Source: Bacteriovorax stolpii
GTDB taxonomy: Bacteria; Bdellovibrionota; Bacteriovoracia; Bacteriovoracales; Bacteriovoracaceae
Reading direction: 5' to 3'
Assembly: GCA_945862475.1 (NCBI GenBank)
Contig: CAMAYW010000177.1
Location: 1 to 5,758, forward strand
DNA length: 5,758 bases
In this document: positions 1 to 5,606 of the stretch, piece after piece
Position numbering within the stretch: the first letter of the stretch is position 1
How the letters are laid out: each line of letters starts with the position of its first letter
The notes under the pieces: model-generated
Seen by the model: only the letters and a program-made list of their open reading frames with translations
Told to the model about the DNA's origin: nothing
Databases searched by the model: none
Made by a program: the position numbers and the translations under genes

Positions 1-960
1 TCAAACGAACTTTTTGCTCGTGCTGATAATCTACTAAGTGACCATCTTCCTAAATTTGATCCTGAGCTTTTTGGAAAGCAGGGAAAGATCATGGATAGCT
101 GGGAGACCGTGAGACACAACCAATCGGGTGTAGACACACTGGTCTTTAAATTAAAAAAGTCTTCAAAGATTCAGTACGTTCTACTTTCAACAAAGTATCA
201 CACCGGAAACTTTTCTCCGGTGGTAAAACTTGAGGGAAAAATTAACGAGGAGTGGAAGGAGTTTCTTCCAAAAACAAATCTTAAAGGACACTCGGAGCTT
301 CGCTTGAAGCTCTCTTCTGAGACATCAGTTTTCTCAGAGATAAGGGTTTCTCAGTACCCGGACGGAGGACTGACTCGTCTTGGTCTTTATCTTGAATTAC
401 CAGATAATGTGAAAGGAAGTTTTGATGGACTTTGCCGTACTTATGAAAACAGCGTTCCTTCGACTGTGAAGCCACTTAATATTGATTATCATCCCACTCC
501 TTCTGAGATTAAGAAAAATTGGCAAATTGTCAGAGGGGAATTTAATAATGCGAGTCTTGCTCTCGGGGCAAAAGTGATAAAGGCCACGGATGAGCATTAT
601 TCTCCTGCCGCCCAAGCTCTTTCTCCCTTTGAACCCATTAACATGTTTGATGGGATGGAGTCAGCAAGAAGTAGGGTTCCTGGGCACTTTGAGGAACTTG
701 TCATTAAGCTCGCGAAAGTGGCTCCCATTCACCGAGTGGAACTTGATTATACTTATTTTGTGAATAATAACCCTCTTGAGATTACTCTTGATGGATTCAC
801 AAATGGAAAGTGGATTCCTATTATATCAAAAATAAATGTGAAGCCCTATGCGGGAAATAAAAAGATTTTTGAAGTGAGTTTAAAAGATTCTTTTGAAGAG
901 ATCAGGCTTAAAAATTATCCATGCGGGGGAATGAACCGCATAAAGGTTTTTTCTAAATGA
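1..960 (+). CDS. alc: Allantoicase (allantoate amidinohydrolase), 5'-truncated by window edge
   Basis: Probable allantoicase, the cytoplasmic purine-catabolism enzyme that hydrolyses allantoate to ureidoglycolate and urea. The frame is open from base 1, and residues before the first ATG (base 91) already match the family's N-terminal region: NELFARADNLL, then GKIMDSWETVR, like the family's DEFF...NLL and GKWMDGWETRR. The true start therefore lies upstream, and probably only a few tens of residues are missing. The 319 visible residues hold the family's two tandem repeats. Repeat one has TGNFSP and YPDGGLTRLGLY. Repeat two begins near visible residue 180 with ATDEHYSP, followed by FDGMESARSR, PGHFEELVIKL and YPCGGMNRIKVF. 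The second repeat is divergent (FDGMES where GDGWET is usual; YFVNNN where HFKGN is usual). The stop TGA overlaps the moeA start in an ATGA, so the two genes are probably co-transcribed. The family call is fairly sure; catalytic activity is inferred. Confidence 0.88.
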   Translation, partial: SNELFARADNLLSDHLPKFDPELFGKQGKIMDSWETVRHNQSGVDTLVFKLKKSSKIQYVLLSTKYHTGNFSPVVKLEGKINEEWKEFLPKTNLKGHSELRLKLSSETSVFSEIRVSQYPDGGLTRLGLYLELPDNVKGSFDGLCRTYENSVPSTVKPLNIDYHPTPSEIKKNWQIVRGEFNNASLALGAKVIKATDEHYSPAAQALSPFEPINMFDGMESARSRVPGHFEELVIKLAKVAPIHRVELDYTYFVNNNPLEITLDGFTNGKWIPIISKINVKPYAGNKKIFEVSLKDSFEEIRLKNYPCGGMNRIKVFSK

Positions 961-2081
961 TCACAGTTCATGAGGCCCTTGAGATTATTAAGCTACATTC
1001 ACCGATGCATGATCTCGGGACGTTGGAAACTCGTGCCGATAGGGACTATCCTCCTTTTAACCGAGTCATGATGGATGGGATCGCGATCCGCTTTGATGAT
1101 TATGAAAAAGGTATGAGATCTTTTCCAGTTGAAGGCATTTGTGCTGCTGGAGATAAGGTGAAAACACTCCGTTCTGGTTCTTTGGAAGTCATGACGGGAA
1201 GTGTTCTTCCTTTAGAGAGTGATCTCGTTATTCAGTATGAGCATTTAAAAATAGAAAATAATATTGCTACGATTGTAGTGGAGATACCGCGCTTTCGATT
1301 TGATTCTGTTCACCTTGAGGGAAGTGATTGCAAAAAAGGGGACGTGGTTCTTTTAAAGAATCTCCCCATGACTGGCCCCCACGTGGGAATATTAAGTTCT
1401 ATGGGAGAGAGTCTTATTCCTTATTCACCTAAGGTTATGATCATCTCAACGGGGGATGAACTCGTGGAAAAGGATCCCCTTCCCCATGAAATCAGGCGCT
1501 CCAATGTGTTTGCACTTAAGTCTTCACTTGAGCTTTTTGGTTATAAAGATGTGAAAGAAACTCATCTTAATGATGACCCCAAATTGATTGCCAAGCATTT
1601 TCAACAATACGCAGGTGAGTTTGATATCCTTATCTATTCTGGAGGAGTCTCTAAGGGGAAATTTGATTATCTTCCCTCCGTTTGGGCCGACATGGGAGTC
1701 ACGAAATACTTTCATGAAGTGAGTCAGCGTCCTGGAAAGCCTTTGTGGTTTGGAGTGGATGAAAAAAGAAAAACGACGGTGATTGGCCTTCCTGGGAATC
1801 CTGTTTCAAGTCTCGTGTGTCTTCATCGCTATTTTCTACCCAATAGAAAAATACAAGTGAAGCTCACTAAAGAGATCACTTTTAAAAAGCCTCTGACTTA
1901 TTTTGTTCCGGTAAAAATTGAATTTCTGGGGGCCGAGCTGTTTGCGACTCCACTTCATATGAAAAACTCTGGAGAATTTACGGCCCTCGCTGGATCGGAT
2001 GGATTTATTGAACTACCTAGAGAGTTGGATCAGTTTCATGTAGGTGAGACTTACTCTTTCTTTTCATGGAGGCCATTTTAA
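957..2081 (+). CDS. moeA: Molybdopterin molybdenumtransferase MoeA, shortened N-terminus
   Basis: MoeA inserts molybdenum from molybdate into adenylated molybdopterin, the last step of basic Moco synthesis, in the cytoplasm. The 374-residue protein shows the family motifs in order: MDGIAI at 39-44 (usual MDGYA, with the conserved Asp40), LEVMTGSVLP at 76-85, STGDELVE at 164-171, GGVSKGKFDY at 229-238, RPGKPLWFG at 258-266 and GLPGNPVS at 277-284. A C-terminal beta domain carries NSGEFTALAGSDGFIELP (337-354). The protein is shorter than the usual ~400-410 residues. The gap lies mainly before YPPFNRVMMDG, where the conserved helix around GR(V/I)LAxD seems to be missing. The start ATG overlaps the allantoicase stop (ATGA). 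Only a weak AAAGG (942-946) lies 10 nt upstream, so translation is probably coupled to the upstream gene. The stop TAA shares its last A with the moaA ATG. Confidence 0.95.
   Translation: MITVHEALEIIKLHSPMHDLGTLETRADRDYPPFNRVMMDGIAIRFDDYEKGMRSFPVEGICAAGDKVKTLRSGSLEVMTGSVLPLESDLVIQYEHLKIENNIATIVVEIPRFRFDSVHLEGSDCKKGDVVLLKNLPMTGPHVGILSSMGESLIPYSPKVMIISTGDELVEKDPLPHEIRRSNVFALKSSLELFGYKDVKETHLNDDPKLIAKHFQQYAGEFDILIYSGGVSKGKFDYLPSVWADMGVTKYFHEVSQRPGKPLWFGVDEKRKTTVIGLPGNPVSSLVCLHRYFLPNRKIQVKLTKEITFKKPLTYFVPVKIEFLGAELFATPLHMKNSGEFTALAGSDGFIELPRELDQFHVGETYSFFSWRPF
2068..2072 (+). promoter_or_regulatory. Shine-Dalgarno site of moaA
   Basis: GGAGG lies inside the last codons of moeA (Trp371-Arg372), 8 nt before the ATG at 2081. 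It decides the moaA start. The in-frame ATG at 2066 overlaps this site and has no ribosome site of its own, so it is unlikely to be used. Confidence 0.8.
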
Positions 2082-3007
2082 TGCTGATTGATAAAGAGGG
2101 AAGAAAGATCACAAAGCTTCGAGTATCGCTCACTGATAAGTGTAATCTTCGCTGCCACTACTGCATGCCCGTGGATCAAACCTTCATGGATGAGTCTAAG
2201 TACCTCTCTCCAGATGAAATTGTCTCAGTGGTGTCTGAATTAAAAGAGCTGGGGCTCCAAGAAGTGCGTCTCACAGGTGGAGAGCCCCTGATGAGAAAAT
2301 CATTTCCTGAGATCGTAGAAAAATTGGCGGCTTTAAACCTAAAAAAACTGAGCCTCACGACCAATGCGATTTTCCTTGATAGGTATCTAGCTCTATTAAA
2401 GGACCATAGAGTTTTTCACTTAAATGTTAGTTTAGATTCTCTAGATCCTGAGAATTTTAAAAAAATCACACACGGGAATCACTTTGAAAAAGTGATCAGT
2501 AATATTCGGGCGGCTGTTTCCATGGGCTTTAGTGTGAAACTAAATGCTGTCATGATGAAAGGGATTAATGATCACGAGGTGAATCAATTTGTAAAATTCT
2601 CTGAAGATGAATCGGTTGAAGTGAGATTCTTGGAACTCATGAAAATTGGATACGCTAGATCTAATCAAAGCGAGACCTTTGTCTCAGCGAGAGACCTCAT
2701 CCGAAACATTCAAAATGAATTTCAATTAAAGGCCATCACATCACCTTTGGATTCAACGTCCTTTAATTTTGTGACTGAAAATGGTGGGCAGATTGGGTTT
2801 ATCGCATCTGAGTCGGAGCCATTTTGTGGGCACTGCTCGCGCTGGAGACTCTCGGCCGATGGAATCTTAAGAGCGTGTTTATTTAAAGATGAGGGCCTTG
2901 ATATCAAAGTAAGAGACCGCTCAGTCATTTATCAGGAACTTCTTGGGATGAAGCCCACTCATAGAATTTCTGAAGTTTCTCATACGATGAATGCAATTGG
3001 AGGATAA
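2081..3007 (+). CDS. moaA: GTP 3',8-cyclase MoaA (radical SAM)
   Basis: MoaA is the radical SAM enzyme that, with MoaC, converts GTP to cPMP, the first Moco intermediate. With the start at 2081 the protein is 308 residues, slightly shorter than the usual ~330. The N-terminal SAM cluster motif CX3CX2C is Cys21, Cys25 and Cys28 in DKCNLRCHYCMP. TGGEP at 65-69 is the SAM-binding motif, and VRFLELM (181-187) matches the family's RF(I/L)E(L/V)M. The second [4Fe-4S] cluster, which binds substrate, is CX2CX13C at Cys249, Cys252 and Cys266 (FCGHCSRWR...RACLF). The protein ends in Gly-Gly (307-308), the conserved MoaA tail needed for catalysis in studied homologues. The start is chosen for GGAGG 8 nt upstream and the TAATG junction with moeA. 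All key residues are present, so it should be functional. Confidence 0.97.
   Translation: MLIDKEGRKITKLRVSLTDKCNLRCHYCMPVDQTFMDESKYLSPDEIVSVVSELKELGLQEVRLTGGEPLMRKSFPEIVEKLAALNLKKLSLTTNAIFLDRYLALLKDHRVFHLNVSLDSLDPENFKKITHGNHFEKVISNIRAAVSMGFSVKLNAVMMKGINDHEVNQFVKFSEDESVEVRFLELMKIGYARSNQSETFVSARDLIRNIQNEFQLKAITSPLDSTSFNFVTENGGQIGFIASESEPFCGHCSRWRLSADGILRACLFKDEGLDIKVRDRSVIYQELLGMKPTHRISEVSHTMNAIGG
2999..3004 (+). promoter_or_regulatory. Shine-Dalgarno site of the moaC-mobA gene, made of the MoaA Gly-Gly codons
   Basis: GGAGGA is exactly the last two codons of moaA (Gly307-Gly308). It lies 4-5 nt before the ATG at 3009. It supports 3009 as the start of the next gene rather than the ATG at 2991, which precedes this site and lies inside moaA. 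Confidence 0.75.
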
Positions 3008-3008
3008 G

Positions 3009-4028
3009 ATGCTTAATCATCTTAATGAAAATAATGATCCCACGATGGTGGATGTTTCAGAAAAAAATCATTCCGTGAGATCAGCGACGGCGCAAACGGT
3101 TGTGGAGTTACCAGAGGAGCTTCTTCCTTATTTTTCTGGTAAAGAATTAATCCTTAAAAAAGGGCCAGTTTTCCAAACGGCGATTATCGCAGGGACCATG
3201 GCGGTGAAAAGAACACATGAAATGATTCCTTTCTGTCATCAAATTCCAGTTGAGAGCTGTAAGTTTGATATCAGTCTAAATCACCTCACAGTGACTATTA
3301 CGTGTAAAATTAAAACTACCTTTAAAACGGGTGTTGAGATGGAGGCCCTGCATGGGGCAACAGTTGCGGCGCTTACGATTTATGATATGTGTAAGGCGGT
3401 TTCTCATAACATTCTTATTAAGGAAACAAAGCTTCTTTCTAAAACTGGAGGAAAGAGGACACTTTTAGATAAACCTCTTTATGGACTCGTCCTCACTGGT
3501 GGGAAAAGTAGCCGTATGGGTGAAGATAAGGCGCTCATTAACTACAAAGGCACTCCTCACGGACAATACACTTTCGATATCCTCTCAAAGTTTTGCGAAA
3601 AAGTTTTTCTCTCGAGTAAAGAGAATCAGTGGAAGGGATCACCTTTAGAGAATCTTCCCACCATTACGGATCAATTTGATGGGCCTATCGGTGGAATCCT
3701 TTCTGCTTTTGAAGCTCATCCCGACGTGAACTGGTTTATTGTGGCCTGTGATCTCATTCATTTTAATGAAAAGACCGTAGAGAAAATTCTCTCTCATGCC
3801 GAAGACAAAGTAGCCGTTTGTTTTAAAAATAAAGAGAAGGGGTTCCCTGAGCCTCTTTGTGCTCTTTATTCACCTAAGGCGAAAGATCTTTTTAAAAACG
3901 CTCTTTCACAAGACATCACCTGTCCCGTGAAAGTTTTAAGAAAAGCGGATCTCACACTTTTAGATCAAGACCCAGAAATTAATCTTGCTAACATCAATAC
4001 CCCCGAGGAGAGACATGAGCACCATTAA
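3009..4028 (+). CDS. Bifunctional MoaC-MobA fusion: cPMP synthase plus molybdenum cofactor guanylyltransferase-like domain
   Basis: A 339-residue two-domain protein. Residues 1 to ~155 are a complete MoaC, which converts the MoaA product to cPMP. Visible motifs are MVDVSEKNHSVRSATA (13-28), AGTMAVKRTHEMIPFCHQIP (61-80), TGVEMEALHGATVAALTIYD (107-126) and MCKAV, with the catalytic-type Asp126 and Lys129, then KTGGKR. Residues ~157-339 are a MobA-type nucleotidyltransferase: LTGGKSSRMGEDKAL (162-176) is the nucleotide-binding loop, DGPIGGI (224-230) and ACD (246-248, metal Asp248) follow, and NINTPEE lies near the C-terminus. MobA attaches GMP to Moco. LTGG resembles MobA's LAGG more than the cytidylyltransferase MocA's AAG motif. 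Almost no linker separates the domains. The start follows moaA by 1 nt, and the 3' end overlaps moaD by 14 nt. The MobA substrate is inferred; the fold is clear. Confidence 0.93.
   Translation: MLNHLNENNDPTMVDVSEKNHSVRSATAQTVVELPEELLPYFSGKELILKKGPVFQTAIIAGTMAVKRTHEMIPFCHQIPVESCKFDISLNHLTVTITCKIKTTFKTGVEMEALHGATVAALTIYDMCKAVSHNILIKETKLLSKTGGKRTLLDKPLYGLVLTGGKSSRMGEDKALINYKGTPHGQYTFDILSKFCEKVFLSSKENQWKGSPLENLPTITDQFDGPIGGILSAFEAHPDVNWFIVACDLIHFNEKTVEKILSHAEDKVAVCFKNKEKGFPEPLCALYSPKAKDLFKNALSQDITCPVKVLRKADLTLLDQDPEINLANINTPEERHEHH
4005..4010 (+). promoter_or_regulatory. Shine-Dalgarno site of moaD
   Basis: GAGGAG lies within the Glu codons near the end of moaC-mobA, 4 nt before the ATG at 4015. 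It supports 4015 rather than the in-frame ATG at 3985, which would add ten residues unlike the MoaD N-terminus. Confidence 0.75.
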
Positions 4029-4254
4029 TGTTCACTACTTTGCTTCCTTAAGAGAGGCGAGTGGTTTATCTCACGAAGAAATGAGTTTTGAGGGAACCTA
4101 TAAAGAACTTTATTTAAGTCTCGTTCAAAAATATCACTTCAATCTTCCTCCTGAGATGATTATGGTAGCGGTGGATGATGAGTTTTCATCGATGGATGAA
4201 GTCATTAAACCTCAAGGAAAGGTGGTCTTTATCCCACCAGTGGCCGGAGGCTAA
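4015..4254 (+). CDS. moaD: Molybdopterin synthase sulfur carrier subunit MoaD
   Basis: MoaD is the small ubiquitin-fold subunit of molybdopterin synthase. Its C-terminal glycine is adenylated by MoeB, converted to a thiocarboxylate, and gives sulfur to cPMP in the MoaE active site. The protein is 79 residues, normal for the family (~80). The N-terminus INVHYFASLREASG matches the MoaD strand-helix start (V.YFA.LRE..G). MVAVDDEF, then KVVFIPPVAGG, matches the family's C-terminal half, ending in the required Gly78-Gly79. The start at 4015 is chosen for the GAGGAG site and because it gives the standard N-terminus. The gene overlaps moaC-mobA by 14 nt and abuts its partner gene (MoaE-MoeB-rhodanese) with no gap, which fits coupled production of carrier and enzymes. 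Confidence 0.96.
   Translation: MSTINVHYFASLREASGLSHEEMSFEGTYKELYLSLVQKYHFNLPPEMIMVAVDDEFSSMDEVIKPQGKVVFIPPVAGG
4246..4250 (+). promoter_or_regulatory. Shine-Dalgarno site of the moaE-moeB-rhodanese gene, within the MoaD Gly-Gly codons
   Basis: GGAGG is formed by the MoaD Gly78-Gly79 codons (GGA GGC), 4 nt before the GTG at 4255. It decides the GTG start. No ATG follows in frame until residue 75, deep inside the MoaE domain. Confidence 0.75.
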
Positions 4255-5598
4255 GTGTTTTCCCTATCTACAACTCCTATTTCTTCAGAGCTTTTGACTG
4301 AGAGTCTTCAAAACGAGAAGGCCGGAGCGATCGTGGTTTTTCACGGTTGGGTTCGAGATCATAATGAAGGGAAAAAGGTTAAAAGCCTTGAGTATCAAAT
4401 TTATAAAGAGCTCGCCCTGAAAGAGGGGAAGAGAATTTTAGAGGAAGCAAAAAAGAAATTTAATCTTCATGGAATCATGGCCGTTCACCGCGAGGGGCAT
4501 CTCGCCCTTGGAGAGATTGCCATTTGGATCGGGGCGACGTCTTCCCACCGAGATGATGCTTTTAAAGCGACTCGTTACGTGATTGATGAAATTAAGTACC
4601 GCCTACCTGTTTGGAAAAAAGAGCATTATCTTCATGAAAAACCAGAGTGGGTTTTTTGTAAAGATCATCATCATCATGTGCATTTTAGTGAGAAAGAGTT
4701 TTACTCAAAACAAAGTGCTCTTGTGAATCAAGACAAATTAAAAAACGCCAAGGTCTTGGTGGTGGGCGCTGGAGGACTTGGGTGTCCGGTGCTTTTGAGT
4801 CTTGCAGGAGCTGGAGTGGGGCACATCACGATAGTTGATCATGATGTTGTGAGTCTCTCTAATCTTCACCGGCAATCTCTTTATTCTGTGAATTTAGTGG
4901 GTGAAAAAAAGGCGATCGCATCTTCTAAAAAAATCCAGGAACTAAATCCCTTTATTCATGTAGAGGGAATAAGTGAGAGAGTAAAATTAGAGCATCTTCA
5001 GCATGATCTCATGATTGATTGCACGGATAATTTAGAGACAAAATATTTTCTTCATGATCTCTGTCACAAGTTAAGGCTTCCCCTTATTAGTTCCAGTGTT
5101 TATCAAAACGAGGGACAGATCCGGACCTTTATTCCAGGTGAAGGGTGCCTTCGGTGTCAATCTGAAGTGACTCCGGATGATTCTCTTTTAGGTAACTGTA
5201 ATGACTTTGGAGTGATTGGGGCGGTAACGAATACCTTGGGGTCCCTTCAAGCGAGTGAAGCAATAAAGTTTTTATCCACAGGTGAAAACTCCACAACGAC
5301 TCATACTTTTTATTTAAATGTAGCCGATCTTTCCATCATGAAAGTTAAAAACTTTAAAAAAGAGGGATGCAAGACCTGCGCGGGTGAGGTTCAGTTAGAA
5401 GAGCATAAAGTTGAGGTTTCTGGAGGCATGGAGATTTTAGACATTAGAAATTTAACGGATGAAGAAGTCATGGCCTTAAAACCACACAACGTTGCACTTT
5501 GCTGCCATAGGGGAATTCGAAGTAAAAAACTCGCCATGAAGCTTCAAGAAGAAGGCCATGAAGTTTATTCTCTTAAGGGGGGAGTATCCTCGCTGTAG
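4255..5598 (+). CDS. Trifunctional fusion MoaE - MoeB (E1-like MoaD adenylyltransferase) - short rhodanese domain
   Basis: A 447-residue protein with three domains, starting at GTG. Residues ~5-135 are MoaE, the large molybdopterin synthase subunit: GWVRDHNEG (31-39), SSHRDDAF (96-103), and the catalytic lysine pair Lys114 and Lys121 in IKYRLPVWKKE (E. coli Lys119/Lys126 by spacing). Residues ~150-375 are MoeB/ThiF, which adenylates the MoaD C-terminus: GAGGLG (171-176), VDHDVV (194-199), SNLHRQ (202-207), Lys219, DCTDN with Asp258, and a zinc site at Cys298/Cys301 and Cys372/Cys375. Residues ~392-447 are a rhodanese (sulfurtransferase) domain with active loop CHRGIR (Cys417-Arg422) and YSLKGGV near the end. 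The rhodanese lacks the usual GHIPGA segment. A His-rich linker (138-143) joins domains one and two. MoeB-rhodanese pairs are known (MoeZ/MOCS3/Uba4); the added MoaE unites MoaD activation and use. It abuts moaD. Confidence 0.94.
   Translation: MFSLSTTPISSELLTESLQNEKAGAIVVFHGWVRDHNEGKKVKSLEYQIYKELALKEGKRILEEAKKKFNLHGIMAVHREGHLALGEIAIWIGATSSHRDDAFKATRYVIDEIKYRLPVWKKEHYLHEKPEWVFCKDHHHHVHFSEKEFYSKQSALVNQDKLKNAKVLVVGAGGLGCPVLLSLAGAGVGHITIVDHDVVSLSNLHRQSLYSVNLVGEKKAIASSKKIQELNPFIHVEGISERVKLEHLQHDLMIDCTDNLETKYFLHDLCHKLRLPLISSSVYQNEGQIRTFIPGEGCLRCQSEVTPDDSLLGNCNDFGVIGAVTNTLGSLQASEAIKFLSTGENSTTTHTFYLNVADLSIMKVKNFKKEGCKTCAGEVQLEEHKVEVSGGMEILDIRNLTDEEVMALKPHNVALCCHRGIRSKKLAMKLQEEGHEVYSLKGGVSSL
5577..5583 (+). 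other. Possible -1 slippery heptamer (G GGG GGA) at the rhodanese/TSUP junction
   Basis: In the frame of the MoaE-MoeB-rhodanese gene the codons read AAG GGG GGA, so bases 5577-5583 fit the X XXY YYZ pattern for -1 slippage. Slipping here would enter the TSUP permease frame, which is open from 5577 (stop TAA at 5574-5576), five codons before the normal TAG at 5596. Only a small hairpin with a GTA loop (stem 5579-5583 with 5587-5591) overlaps the site, and no clear downstream stimulator is seen. It may be a chance G-run or an assembly indel. Confidence 0.2.
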
Positions 5599-5606
5599 TT
5601 TTTTTT

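Noticed and set aside
281..615. Minus-strand open frames opposite allantoicase
   Set aside because: They overlap a well-supported + strand gene, have no recognisable motif or family pattern and no ribosome site, and are frame shadows.
91..960. Allantoicase start at the ATG at 91
   Set aside because: The frame is open to base 1, and residues encoded by 1-90 match the conserved allantoicase N-terminal region, so the gene is cut by the window edge.
2066..2081. moaA start at the ATG at 2066
   Set aside because: The GGAGG site lies inside this extension, and no ribosome site precedes 2066. The ATG at 2081 has ideal spacing and gives a standard MoaA N-terminus.
1524..2928. Minus-strand open frames opposite moeA and moaA
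   Set aside because: They are short, lack any domain signal, and lie fully within strongly conserved + strand genes.
2991..3008. moaC-mobA start at the ATG at 2991
   Set aside because: It lies before the GGAGGA site, whereas the ATG at 3009 follows that site at good spacing.
3985..4014. moaD start at the ATG at 3985
   Set aside because: It would add ten residues unlike MoaD. GAGGAG at 4005-4010 supports 4015.
4666..4677. CAT x4 as a microsatellite or CRISPR-like repeat
   Set aside because: It is only four units in a coding region and encodes a His run. No spaced repeats occur anywhere in the window.
5579..5606. Rho-independent terminator (small hairpin plus eight T at 5599-5606)
   Set aside because: The stem is only five pairs with a wobble, and 7 nt separate it from the T-run. 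The T-run also encodes hydrophobic residues of the permease frame.
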